From Noviherbaspirillum pedocola (GTDB lineage Bacteria > Pseudomonadota > Gammaproteobacteria > Burkholderiales > Burkholderiaceae_D): a DNA stretch of 49,042 nt. The position numbers and the translations under genes were made by a program. The DNA lies in contig NZ_JAEPBG010000027.1 of NCBI RefSeq assembly GCF_016632335.1, positions 1-49,042 of the forward strand. Direction: 5' to 3'. Shown in pieces: positions 17,010-25,366 of the stretch. The stretch's first letter is position 1; each line of letters begins with the position of its first letter. The notes below the pieces were generated by a model, which worked only from the letters and a program-made list of their open reading frames with translations, searched no databases and had not been told where the DNA came from.

Positions 17010-19151
17010 ATGACCATCCGTACCACCACCCTGTCCGCGCTGCTGGCCGCCGCAGCGCTTGCCGCCTGCAACTCCGGCGACGACCAAGCCACCGCATCGG
17101 GCAACGATGCATCAACTTCGGCGCCGCGTCAGACGCTTGCCATCACGGCACGCACCGACTTCACGCCCGGCACCAGCTATGGCGCGGCGGGCGCCTATGA
17201 ACAACTCACCGGCACCATCAGCGGCGAAGTCGATCCCAAGGATCCGAAGAACGCCATCATCCAGGACGTGGCGCTGGCGCCGGTCAATGCGCGCGGCATG
17301 GTCGAGTACAAGGCCGACTTCGTCATGCTCAAGCCCAAGGACATGAGCAAAGCCGGCGGCGTACTGCGCTACGACGCGCCCAACCGCGGCAACATCCTGA
17401 CCATGGTCAACCCGACCACGACGCCGAGCGACGCGGTGTACCTGGAGCGCGGCTATGTGCTGCTGTACTCGGCCTGGCAGGGCGATGTGCCCAAGAGCAG
17501 CGCGCAGCGGCTCACGGTATCGGTGCCGATGGCCAAGAACCGCGATGGTTCATCGATCACGGGTCCGTATCGCGCGGAACTGGTGCCGAGCACTGCGACA
17601 CCGGTGATGACGCTACCGGGCGGCGTATTCAACGGCACGATGATGCCGTATGCGCCGGTAAGCCTGGACAACACCCAGCCCGGCTATGCGCTCACGCGCC
17701 GGGTCAATGAAACCGATCCGCGCGAGACCATCCCCGCCACCGACTGGAAGTTCGCCAACTGCGACACCGCGTCCAATGCCTTTCCGGGCACGCCCGACCC
17801 GGCGAAGGTCTGTCTGAAAGGCGGCTTCGATCCGAAATATCTGTACGAGCTGGTGTATGTCGCCAAGGACCCGCTGGTGATGGGCGTGGGCCTGGCCGCG
17901 CTGCGCGACACGGTGAGCTTTTTCCGCAACAAGGCGGCCGATGCGCAGGGAACGCCGAATCCCGTGGCCGGCGGCATCGTCAACACCATCGGCCAGGGCA
18001 CGTCGCAATCGGGCAATGCGATGAAGACCTTCCTGCATCTCGGCTTCAATCAGGCGCTGGACGGCGGCAAGGTCTTCGACGGGATCTATGCGCATGTGGC
18101 CGCGCGCCAGACCAATGTAAATACCCGCTTTGCGGTGCCGGGCGGCGGCGGCGGACTGCGCACCGACCACACCGCCTTCGGCCAGACCGCGCCGCGCGGA
18201 CTGGACAAGGACTATGTCGACGACCTTACCGGCCGTAAGGGCGGGGTGATGACCCGCTGCGCCGCCAGCAATACCTGTCCAAAGTTCTTCCTCGGCCTGT
18301 CCGGCACCGAGTTCTGGCAATTGCAGGGTTCGCCCGCGCTGACCGATGCCTATGGCCTGCGCGACCTGGCGCAGCCCGACAACGTGCGCATCTACTACTA
18401 CGCCGGCACCCAGCACGGCGGCAACGGCGGCGTGTCCTCGATCGTCTACAGCCCGAGCACTGATGTCTATCCGCGCGGCACGGTCGCACATCACACCGAC
18501 ACCTTCCGCGCGCTGTTCATCGACTTGGAAGATTGGGTGACGAAGAACATCGCCCCGCCCGCGAGCCAGGTGCCGAGCATTGCCAATGGCACGCTGGTGC
18601 GTCCGGAAGACCTGAAGTTTCCGGCAATGCGCGGCCTGACCTGGGCAGTCAACGGCACGCAGACCGCGATTCCGGACTTCACTTACCTGGCCCGCTACAA
18701 CAACTTCCCGCTGCTCGACTTCGGCCCGCAGTACATTCCGCAGGATGAATCCGGCATCGCGACGCAACTGCCGCCGGCCAACACCGGCAAGACCTACGCG
18801 ATCATGGTGCCGAAGGTTGATGCCGCGACCGGCCTGCCGATGGCGGGCATCCATGCCGTGGAAGTGCAGGCGCCGCTGGGCACCAGCATCGAGTTCAACT
18901 ATGTGGCCACGCCCGGCATCATCGACACCTCCAACCTGACCGGCTCCTACATCCCCTTCCACCGCACCGAAGCAGCGCGCCTGGCCGCCGGCGACGCCCG
19001 GCCATCGCTGGAATCGATGTACGGTACCCAGGCCGGCTATGTCACCGCGGTGACGAAGGCGGCGAATGGCCTGGTGGCGCAGCGTTTCCTGTTGCAGCGG
19101 GATGCGGACCGTCTGATTCAGCAGGCATCGGCGGCGGCGGTTCTGCCCTGA
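17010..19151 (+). CDS. Secreted alpha/beta-hydrolase-domain lipoprotein (Abhydrolase_10 type)
   Basis: 713 residues starting at the ATG after a GAGGAG site. A lipoprotein signal with LAAC gives Cys near residue 20, followed by a low-complexity Ser/Asp linker. The large domain begins DFTPGTSYGAAGAYEQLTGT and includes APNRGN, GYVLLYSAWQGD, the nucleophile elbow GQGTSQSGN (Ser in a G-x-S-x-S-G setting) and a late HHTD(T)F segment. This is the layout of alpha/beta-hydrolase-domain proteins annotated as PF20091-like, of unknown substrate. It lies 115 bp after the AtuA-type pair, in the same direction, so it may release the acid imported by the CitMHS carrier from an ester. That link is inference. 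Confidence 0.8.
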   Translation: MTIRTTTLSALLAAAALAACNSGDDQATASGNDASTSAPRQTLAITARTDFTPGTSYGAAGAYEQLTGTISGEVDPKDPKNAIIQDVALAPVNARGMVEYKADFVMLKPKDMSKAGGVLRYDAPNRGNILTMVNPTTTPSDAVYLERGYVLLYSAWQGDVPKSSAQRLTVSVPMAKNRDGSSITGPYRAELVPSTATPVMTLPGGVFNGTMMPYAPVSLDNTQPGYALTRRVNETDPRETIPATDWKFANCDTASNAFPGTPDPAKVCLKGGFDPKYLYELVYVAKDPLVMGVGLAALRDTVSFFRNKAADAQGTPNPVAGGIVNTIGQGTSQSGNAMKTFLHLGFNQALDGGKVFDGIYAHVAARQTNVNTRFAVPGGGGGLRTDHTAFGQTAPRGLDKDYVDDLTGRKGGVMTRCAASNTCPKFFLGLSGTEFWQLQGSPALTDAYGLRDLAQPDNVRIYYYAGTQHGGNGGVSSIVYSPSTDVYPRGTVAHHTDTFRALFIDLEDWVTKNIAPPASQVPSIANGTLVRPEDLKFPAMRGLTWAVNGTQTAIPDFTYLARYNNFPLLDFGPQYIPQDESGIATQLPPANTGKTYAIMVPKVDAATGLPMAGIHAVEVQAPLGTSIEFNYVATPGIIDTSNLTGSYIPFHRTEAARLAAGDARPSLESMYGTQAGYVTAVTKAANGLVAQRFLLQRDADRLIQQASAAAVLP

Positions 19152-19160
19152 GCCAGAGCA

Positions 19161-19201
19161 CCGACCGGCGAGGCGTCGCGGCAGCGCGCCTTGCCGGTCG
19201 G
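19161..19201 (+). terminator. Stem-loop after the hydrolase lipoprotein gene
   Basis: A 15-bp stem (arms CCGACCGGCGAGGCG and CGCCTTGCCGGTCGG, one G-T pair) begins 9 bases after the stop codon. There is no T-run, so it may be a rho-dependent or processing structure. Confidence 0.55.
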
Positions 19202-19235
19202 GGAACCTCATGCGGCCCTATCCCGCAAGACTGAA

Positions 19236-19314
19236 TGGGGGGAGTTGGATTCGAACCAACGAATAACCCCGGACCTGTAACGCCCAGGTGCCTTTACCGC
19301 TTGGCCACCCCCCC
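19236..19314 (-). tRNA. tRNA or tRNA-like gene, isotype uncertain
   Basis: On the minus strand the sequence folds as a cloverleaf of 79 nt. The acceptor is GGGGGGG/TCCCCCC with discriminator A. The D arm GCC-AAGCGGTAAA-GGC resembles tRNA-Gln, the T arm GTTGG-TTCGAAT-CCAAC resembles bacterial tRNA-Tyr, and the anticodon stem is ACCTG/CAGGT. The 7-base anticodon loop reads GGCGTTA, which would give CGT (Thr) by position but lacks the near-universal U33, and the variable region is about 12 bases. CCA is not encoded. It may be a non-standard, decayed or chimeric tRNA. Confidence 0.7.
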
Positions 19315-19440
19315 ATCACTCCCTGGCTCATTAGCCATTTGCGCTCTCCGATGCAGCCCGCATGTCGATGCCTGCTCCCTTGCCGCAGGAAGCAGCGCTT
19401 GCTTCCGCTCTTCCAGGCGGACCGCGCATTCAGCCCGCCC

Positions 19441-20082
19441 TCAATGCGCCACCTTGTGCCGCGCACGTAATTCCGAGAGCGATTGCGCAGGATTCCCGAC
19501 CACGGTGCTATGCGGTTCGACATTCTTTTTCACGACCGCGCCGGCCCCCACCGTGGCCCACGCGCCGACATGGACCTTGGGCAGCACCGTGCTGCTCAAG
19601 GCCATGAACACGCCTTCCGCAATCGACGCCCCGCCTGCGAGATGTGCCACGGCAATGTGCGCGTAATCGCCTACGCGACAGTGATGATCGACACTCGCCT
19701 TGGTGTTCAGGATTACATGCGAACCGATACGGGCTCCGGGCTGAACGATGACGCCGGCGCATATTAGCGTTCCGGGGCCAATCTCCGTTTCGGGATGTAC
19801 CCAGGAAAACGGATGCATGACGGTTGCCCATTCGATATCCAGTTCCTGGGCGATTCTCTTCCGTGCATCATTGGCGCCGATGCCGATGATGGCGTGCGAG
19901 CAACGTGAGGACGATATTTCGCTGATTGGTCCAATGACGGGAATGCCCGCGACAACGCTGCCCCAAATCGATGGAACGTCGGCATAAAAACCCGCAACCG
20001 AATCGCCCGCGGCAAGGATTACGCTTGCCACGACTTCTCCATGTCCGCCTGCTCCAATAATTGCAATATTCCGCTTGCTCAT
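19441..20082 (-). CDS. NeuD/PglD-family sugar O-/N-acyltransferase
   Basis: 213 residues. An N-terminal Rossmann-like part (IAIIGAGGHGEVVASVI, about 5-80) is followed by a left-handed beta-helix of hexapeptide repeats (about 95-200), including the catalytic-His region VDHHCRVGDYAHIAVAHLAGGASI and the closing VGNPAQ. Relatives transfer acetyl groups to sialic acid or to UDP-4-amino sugars in surface glycan synthesis. GGAG lies upstream of the ATG. No glycan genes are adjacent, only the tRNA-like gene on one side and an AT-richer spacer on the other, so this looks like a separated member of a former cassette. GC is lower than in neighbouring genes. Confidence 0.85.
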   Translation of the reverse strand: MSKRNIAIIGAGGHGEVVASVILAAGDSVAGFYADVPSIWGSVVAGIPVIGPISEISSSRCSHAIIGIGANDARKRIAQELDIEWATVMHPFSWVHPETEIGPGTLICAGVIVQPGARIGSHVILNTKASVDHHCRVGDYAHIAVAHLAGGASIAEGVFMALSSTVLPKVHVGAWATVGAGAVVKKNVEPHSTVVGNPAQSLSELRARHKVAH

Positions 20083-20681
20083 CTGGTTTTCTCCGTTCCG
20101 CGTTCGAGAAGACGTCCACTGAAATCAGCATTTCGAAAGATATTTCTGTCTTTTGTGCCCGACGTTGTCCGTTTTGAATCCCATGTCGTGTTGAATTCGC
20201 TGGGCGGGCATTAGCGGAGTGAAGCATCCATATCGAAATGCGTTTTTCCTCGAATATGGGCATTCGATCTCGCTAATGAACGCATGCCAACCGCAACGCA
20301 GGGACGATGAGGATGTCCATCGCGAGTATGAAAAAGCTGTTTCTTTGCTAGCTAATTTATTTAAACAGAGAAGTTCAGTGAATCGACATTGCAATACGGT
20401 TTGGCCTGCATCAATCCCTCCGACATAAACGTTACTCACACAGTGATGCGCCAAAAAATTTAGGGGTAAGTTTCCATGTAGATCAACCGTAGCGTGCTCA
20501 GTCTCAATGCATGAAACCTCCGCACTTTCGGTGTTACGCGTTTTGAAAACGAAAAGAATATCGATACATCCAGGCCAAATGCCGCACCAGCTTCGAAACA
20601 CCATTTTTCTGAAACTTTTCAGTGAAGAACGCAAAAAGCGATGGTTCGTATGCATCCGATTCCGAGAACGCAAGCGAAACA
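20083..20681. other. AT-richer spacer without a confident gene
   Basis: About 600 bp with visibly lower GC than the rest of the window. A 185-codon minus frame (20125-20682) is rich in Cys, Arg, Ser and His and lacks coding character. Nothing else could be supported. Probably foreign or decayed DNA. Confidence 0.45.
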
Positions 20682-21074
20682 CTACGTGCGCGAATTCGAT
20701 TTCACCTGCACCAGAATTTCGACATCCAACACATTGCGAAGGCAGCAGATAATTGTCGACATGTTTCTGCTGGTTGGATTACCCCGTTTGCTCAGCATGC
20801 GGTGCAGGCTCTTGCTGCTGATACCGGAGCGTCGACCCAATTCCTCGAATCCAATCGTCAGATTGACCAAATCCCGGAAAAGCATGCGGGAGGACGTTTC
20901 ATCAACTTCATCCTTGCACCGATAATGCAGATCCAACGCGCGCTTGAATACGGCAATCGGATCGAATGGATCAAAGATTTGAGAATCGGTCTGTATTTTG
21001 CATGACGCATGCGATTCAAGCTTGTCAGGCACCACGATCCCGCCTCTGCTGAAAAACGAATTCAAGGCTTCCAA
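20682..21074 (-). CDS. HTH protein resembling HigA-type addiction-module antidotes
   Basis: 130 codons from a TTG at 21074; the true start is unclear. The C-terminal half reads like the compact HTH of the putative addiction-module antidote family: FEELGRRSGISSKSLHRMLS followed by RGNPTSRNMSTIICCLRNVL. Position and spacing of 'ELGRRSGIS..SLHRMLSKRGNP' fit that family well. The usual toxin partner (HigB/RelE-like) is not visible on either side, so it is an orphan or a regulator. It lies in the AT-richer segment, in line with horizontal origin. Confidence 0.5.
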   Translation of the reverse strand: MEALNSFFSRGGIVVPDKLESHASCKIQTDSQIFDPFDPIAVFKRALDLHYRCKDEVDETSSRMLFRDLVNLTIGFEELGRRSGISSKSLHRMLSKRGNPTSRNMSTIICCLRNVLDVEILVQVKSNSRT

Positions 21075-21368
21075 TCCTTTGGAATCTGCCTTTTACCGGA
21101 TACATGAATGGCTTAGGGAGGCTCGTTCACTCCTTCTATAAAGCAGAAATGGCCGACCGTACAACCGCTCGATGCTTTTATCATTGCGTTGTTTGGCATC
21201 GCTCAAATTAAATGCGCCGTGCGGCGACTGCAAGAAAACCCTAGGCGTGCAACAAACGGTGAACGCAGCTCGCATGAAATCCACCGAAAATCTTCTAACG
21301 CGGCAAGAATCAGTGTTCGCCGCTCCTGAATGACCATAGCGGCCGCCGCCTGCCACGAAAACCATCCC

Positions 21369-21974
21369 ATGAATGAAAAATCAATACTCTTCAGCGCCCC
21401 CATGATCCGCGCGCTGCTGGCCGGAACCAAGACGCAGACCCGCCGCATCATCAAGCCGCAGCCCGATCGCCCCGGGGCATCGTTGCAAACCACGATCCGC
21501 GGCGCCAACCCGGCCACGCCGATCGCGGCTCTTCCGGCAGGCAAGTCGCCCTACGGTCTTGCCAATGACCGACTCTGGGCCAAGGAAAGCTTCAGCGGCC
21601 CGAACATCCGCGAAACCCTGCCGCCGCGCCTTTGGCAACCGGAGGATCCGATCTGGTACTGGGCCGACGGCAAGCCGCCGTCCGGCGCATGGACGCGGCC
21701 GCGCTCGCCGCTGTTCATGCCGCGCCGGGCCAGCCGCATCCTGCTGCAGGTCATCGATGTGCGCAGCGAACGGCTGCAGGATTGCAGCCCCTCGGATGCG
21801 ATGGCCGAAGGGCTGCTGCGCACAGCGGACGGATTTCGCGGCGCGCCGGACTTGCCGCCGTTCGCATCGCCACTGGCTGCCTACCGCTCGCTGTGGGAAC
21901 GGATCAACGGCACCGGCAGTTGGGCGACGAATCCCTGGGTGTGGGTAGTCAGTTTTCGCATCGTGCCTCGTTGA
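21369..21974 (+). CDS. ASCH-like / phage-associated conserved protein
   Basis: 201 residues from the ATG at 21369; an in-frame ATG at 21330 would add 13 unrelated residues. The opening ILFSAPMIRALLAGTKTQTRR is the hallmark of a protein often found in prophages and annotated as hypothetical or ASCH-domain, a fold related to PUA that is thought to bind RNA or modified bases. Later blocks (LWAKESF, ASRILLQVIDVRSERLQD, YRSLWERINGTGSWATNPWVWVV) fit the same group. Soluble and cytoplasmic. No other phage genes are nearby, so it is a solitary accessory gene following the AT-rich segment. Confidence 0.75.
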   Translation: MNEKSILFSAPMIRALLAGTKTQTRRIIKPQPDRPGASLQTTIRGANPATPIAALPAGKSPYGLANDRLWAKESFSGPNIRETLPPRLWQPEDPIWYWADGKPPSGAWTRPRSPLFMPRRASRILLQVIDVRSERLQDCSPSDAMAEGLLRTADGFRGAPDLPPFASPLAAYRSLWERINGTGSWATNPWVWVVSFRIVPR

Positions 21975-22028
21975 ACGCGCATTGCCGCCGGCTGGCCATG
22001 CCCGACTTATCAGCTCCTGAGGCTTGCT

Positions 22029-22211
22029 TCAGCGCAGGTAGCCTTGCGGATGAAACCAGTCAATGACTGCGCAGAGCCGGTAGTCCGCCGCCACACGCAG
22101 CAGGGAACGCACACCGTCGAACGCGCGGCACTTCGCAGTGCTGTTCGTTGCATGCGCGTTTTGAGTGCGGACTGAAGTAGCGCAAACCGCATCGCGCCGA
22201 TTGGCATTCAA
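22029..22211 (-). CDS. Possible small protein or gene remnant
   Basis: 60 codons whose second half (RAFDGVRSLLRVAADYRLC, then AVIDWFHPQGYLR) looks like real protein with normal codon bias, while the first half does not. It may be the 3' end of a decayed gene. No family recognised. The remaining 21975-22298 sequence shows only the GGAGGA ribosome-binding site of the next gene. Confidence 0.3.
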   Translation of the reverse strand: MNANRRDAVCATSVRTQNAHATNSTAKCRAFDGVRSLLRVAADYRLCAVIDWFHPQGYLR

Positions 22212-22298
22212 TGAAATTCCCTGGTTGATTTCGCCACAGCTTCCGGCATGCCGGCATCGCTTGCCTGCATGCGGCGCTGGCGATCATGGAGGAAGATC

Positions 22299-23396
22299 AT
22301 GCATAGCCTGAACCCTGCGCTGCGCCGGCTCCTGCGCGGCGCGCTCCTGCTGGTCGCGCTTGGCGCCGCCGGCATCTCCCCCGCTCTTGCCGATCTGCTG
22401 GTCGGCGGCAATGGCGAAACCGTCTATCGCTATGACGATCGCACCGGCGCGTTTCTCGGCATCCTCGTGCCCAACGGAAGCGGCGGCCTCAACGACTTGC
22501 AGGGCATGACGGTCGGCCCGGACCATCTGCTGTACATGACCAGCTTCAATACCCTTCAGGTGCTGCGCTTCGACGGCAGCACGACCTCGGTATTCATCGC
22601 CGCCAACAACAGTGGAGTCGGCAGCATCAGCAGGCCGGACGATGTGAAGTTCGGCCCGGACGGCAATGTCTATGTCGCGGACTGGGACAAGAACCGCATC
22701 GTCCGATTCGATGGCGCAACCGGCGCCTTCATTGACGTGTTCGCTTCCGGCAACGGCTTGCAGCAGCCCAACCGCATCGCCTTCGGTCCGAACGGCGACC
22801 TGTACGTGGGCAATGCCTGGACCACGGACGTACTGCGCTTTCATGGCGACACCGGGCAGCCGTACCCGTCTGCGGGCCACAGCGGCGCGATCTTCGTGCC
22901 GGGCGTGTTCGGGCCCTACAACGTCGAACTCGATGTGTCGTCAAGGGGCATCCTGGCCGTCACCCAGGGCGCAACGAATGGGCTGCGCTTCTACGATGCG
23001 CAAACTGGCGAGCTGCTCGGCGTTCCGGATCCGAATCTGACCAATGTCAGCGACATGCGCTTCGGGCCGGATGGCGACCTGTATGTAGCGGTGTATGCGC
23101 GCGCCGCGGTACTGCGCTACGACGGCGCCACCGGCGCTGCGCTCGGCGACTTCGTCAGCGCCGGCAGCGGCGGCTTGAACCGCGCGCAGAGCATGACTTT
23201 CACCTGCCCCCGGTTTGATCATCACGGACGCGGTCATGGACATGGACGAGGCCATGGACGTGGATACGGCCAGGGTAATGGCTATGTCCACGGCGCCAGA
23301 CATTGCCCGCCGGTCGGGAATGCGGATGACGCCGATGACGCGGATGACGACGCGCCGGGCGGCAAGCATGGCGGCCTGATGCGGCTGCCGTTCTGA
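22299..23396 (+). CDS. Secreted NHL/SMP-30-type beta-propeller protein with His/Gly-rich tail
   Basis: 365 residues from the ATG preceded by GGAGGA. The signal peptide ends near ALA-DLL (residue 31). The body (about 32-305) consists of repeated blades such as VLRFDG, FGPDGNVYVADWDKNRIVRF, FGPNGDLYVGN and FGPDGDLYVAVYARAAVLRY, typical of NHL- or virginiamycin-B-lyase-like propellers. The tail (about 308-365) carries repeated H-G-R/H-G-H units and then an acidic ADDADDADDD stretch and G-G-K-H-G-G; it is low complexity and could bind metal. The propeller sheet is probably periplasmic or extracellular. Substrate or partner unknown. It is monocistronic. Confidence 0.8.
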   Translation: MHSLNPALRRLLRGALLLVALGAAGISPALADLLVGGNGETVYRYDDRTGAFLGILVPNGSGGLNDLQGMTVGPDHLLYMTSFNTLQVLRFDGSTTSVFIAANNSGVGSISRPDDVKFGPDGNVYVADWDKNRIVRFDGATGAFIDVFASGNGLQQPNRIAFGPNGDLYVGNAWTTDVLRFHGDTGQPYPSAGHSGAIFVPGVFGPYNVELDVSSRGILAVTQGATNGLRFYDAQTGELLGVPDPNLTNVSDMRFGPDGDLYVAVYARAAVLRYDGATGAALGDFVSAGSGGLNRAQSMTFTCPRFDHHGRGHGHGRGHGRGYGQGNGYVHGARHCPPVGNADDADDADDDAPGGKHGGLMRLPF

Positions 23397-23583
23397 AGCG
23401 GCGATCGGGGAGAAGCGCGCCGGGAAAGGGCAAGACGCCCGGCCCACGGGGATGGCGCGCAAGCCGGTGCCGTGCTTCGGCTTGCGCGCCGCCGCGACTT
23501 GACAGCATCACCGGATTCCGGCGATAAGCCTTGGCTGACCTTCCGCCGCCGCATGCAGGCGGCCTACACGAGCCCGGGCAAAC

Positions 23584-24402
23584 ATGAACCCCATCTATCG
23601 CGACATGGACCAGGCATCGCTCGATGCCGCATACAACAACGGCCGCGCGGTCGCCGATACCCCAGCCATCCTCGCCGACTTCCGACAGCGCAGCGATGCG
23701 CTGCGCGCAGCCTTTCCCGCGCACCTCGATCTGGCCTATGGCCCGGGGCCGCGCAATCGCATCGATTACTTCGCGGCCTCGCGGCCCGGGCCGGTGCTGA
23801 TCTTCATTCATGGCGGCTACTGGCAGATGCAGGCGAAGGAAGTGTTCAGCTTCCTGGCCGCAGGGCCGCTGGCCCACGGCATCCATGTCGCGATGCCGGG
23901 CTATACGCTCGCGCCCGACGCGACGCTGGCGCAGATCGTGGACGAGGTCCGCGCCGCGATCGCCTGTATCCGGGATCAGGCTCCGGCACTGGGCGGCGAT
24001 GCGCAACGCATGGTGGTATCAGGCTGGTCGGCCGGCGGGCATCTGACCGCGATGAGCATGGATGAGCCCGGCATCGTCGGCGGCCTGTCCATCAGCGGCG
24101 TATTCGATCTCGAGCCGATACGGCTGTCCTACATCAATGACAAGCTAGGCCTGTCGGATGCGGACGCGGCGGCATTGAGCCCGATGCGGCTGGCACCGAG
24201 CGCGCATCCGATGGTGCTGGCCTACGGCCTGGACGAGCTGCCGGAGTTGCAGCGGCAATCCGAGGACTATGCGGCGCTGCGCGCCGGCCTGCCCGGCCGG
24301 ATCGCGCCGATCGCGGGAGCCAATCACTTCACCATCCTGGAAGAACTGGCACGCGCGGATGGGCAGCTCACGAACGCGTTGCGCTGGCTGCTGCAAGGAT
24401 GA
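23584..24402 (+). CDS. Alpha/beta hydrolase of the kynurenine-formamidase type
   Basis: 272 residues. The oxyanion motif HGGYW (76-80) and the nucleophile elbow GWSAGG (Ser149) are clear. Asp217 in YGLDELPELQRQS and His248 in GANHFTILEEL complete a plausible triad. This HGG-x-W layout is that of eukaryotic-type kynurenine formamidase and related bacterial esterases; N-formylkynurenine is one candidate substrate. Cytoplasmic, no signal peptide. The next genes, read from the other strand, encode a RidA protein and an Lrp regulator, a neighbourhood that suits amino-acid or amide catabolism. A specific substrate cannot be set from sequence. Confidence 0.82.
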   Translation: MNPIYRDMDQASLDAAYNNGRAVADTPAILADFRQRSDALRAAFPAHLDLAYGPGPRNRIDYFAASRPGPVLIFIHGGYWQMQAKEVFSFLAAGPLAHGIHVAMPGYTLAPDATLAQIVDEVRAAIACIRDQAPALGGDAQRMVVSGWSAGGHLTAMSMDEPGIVGGLSISGVFDLEPIRLSYINDKLGLSDADAAALSPMRLAPSAHPMVLAYGLDELPELQRQSEDYAALRAGLPGRIAPIAGANHFTILEELARADGQLTNALRWLLQG

Positions 24403-24450
24403 TGCGCATGCGGGATCTGGGCATGGATGCCTGCGTACGGCAGGCGCCGT

Positions 24451-24849
24451 TCAGCCGCTGACCGCGGTCACCTCGACTTCCACCAGATAACGCGCGTCGG
24501 CCAGGCGCGCCACGCCCAGCAGCGTCGACGCCGGCGGCGCATCGCCGAAGAAGCCGTACAGGAGTTCGCGTCCTTGCGTCATGAAGCGGTCCATGTCGGT
24601 CGTGTAGATATGGATGCGGACAATATGCTCCGGGCCTGCTCCCACCGCGTCCAGCGCCAGGCGCACGTTGTGCATCACCTGCCTTACCTGCGCCGCCATG
24701 TCGTCCTCGCCGACGAGCTGGCGATTGCGGTCCAGTGGCACCATGCCGGCGATATGCCATTGCGTGCCGGCTTCCGAGCGGACGATCTGGCTGTAGACAT
24801 CTCCGGCGGCGCGATACAAGGTGTCCGGATTCAGGCGCTGGTGCGGCAT
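24451..24849 (-). CDS. RidA/YjgF-family protein
   Basis: 132 residues from the ATG at 24847-24849, preceded by an AGGAG site; an upstream in-frame ATG at 24864 is less well placed. The Rid fold is recognisable by YSQIVRSEAGTQWHIAGMVPLD at the N-terminus, the RQVMHNVRLALDAVGAGPEHIVRIHIYTTD middle and the closing ARLADARYLVEVEVTAV. RidA hydrolyses reactive enamine/imine intermediates of PLP enzymes; this one belongs to a Rid subgroup, since the usual RidA opening (GPYS) differs. It lies 49 bp from the Lrp gene, in the same direction, and may be co-transcribed with it. Confidence 0.88.
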   Translation of the reverse strand: MPHQRLNPDTLYRAAGDVYSQIVRSEAGTQWHIAGMVPLDRNRQLVGEDDMAAQVRQVMHNVRLALDAVGAGPEHIVRIHIYTTDMDRFMTQGRELLYGFFGDAPPASTLLGVARLADARYLVEVEVTAVSG

Positions 24850-24898
24850 GACTGCTCCTGGCAAGCGATAAGGGGTAAGCGAGTATAGCGGCGCGTCG

Positions 24899-25366
24899 CT
24901 AAGGCGTGACTGAATGCACCCGCTTCAGGCAGCGCAGGGTGAAGGTCGAGCGGCTGTGGCGTATGCCCGGGATCTTGTACAGCTTCTGCCGCAGGAAGCG
25001 CTCATAGCCGTCGGTTCCCGACACGGCGACCTTGATCAGATAGTCGTATTCGCCGGTGAGCAGATACGCTTCCATCACTTCCGGCAATTCCGCCAGCGCA
25101 TCGCCGAAGCGCTGGAAGATTTCGTCGTCATGCCGCTCCAAAGTGACTTCGATGATGACGGTTTCCGGCAGTCCCAGCGCGCGCTGGTCGAGCAGGGCCG
25201 CGTACTGGGTGATGAAACCGGCGTCTTCCAGTGCTTTCACCCGATGCCAGCAAGGCGTCGCCGACAGATTCACCGTCTCGGCCAGTTTCTGGTTGCTGAT
25301 GCGACCGTCGCGGCTCAGGGTCCGCAGGATCTTGCGGTCGATGTCGTCCAGTTCGTTTCCTTTCAT
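24899..25366 (-). CDS. Lrp/AsnC-family transcriptional regulator
   Basis: 155 residues from the ATG at 25364-25366; a longer frame from 25411 lacks family support. An N-terminal HTH (LDDIDRKILRTLSRDGRISN then QKLAETVNLSATPCWHRVKALEDAGFI) precedes the RAM effector-binding domain (about 70-150; EAYLLTGEYDYLIKVAVSG). Members sense amino acids and form octamers. Adjacent to RidA and convergent with the formamidase-like hydrolase, it plausibly regulates local amino-acid catabolism; that is inference from position. The sequence is complete, of normal length and ordinary in composition. Confidence 0.93.
   Translation of the reverse strand: MKGNELDDIDRKILRTLSRDGRISNQKLAETVNLSATPCWHRVKALEDAGFITQYAALLDQRALGLPETVIIEVTLERHDDEIFQRFGDALAELPEVMEAYLLTGEYDYLIKVAVSGTDGYERFLRQKLYKIPGIRHSRSTFTLRCLKRVHSVTP

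Noticed and set aside
17613-19211. Minus-strand 532-codon frame opposite the hydrolase lipoprotein
   Set aside because: Shadow of a gene with clear signal peptide and hydrolase motifs.
20125-20682. Minus-strand 185-codon frame in the AT-richer region
   Set aside because: Composition (Cys, Arg, Ser, His) is unlike protein, no ribosome-binding site, no known motif.
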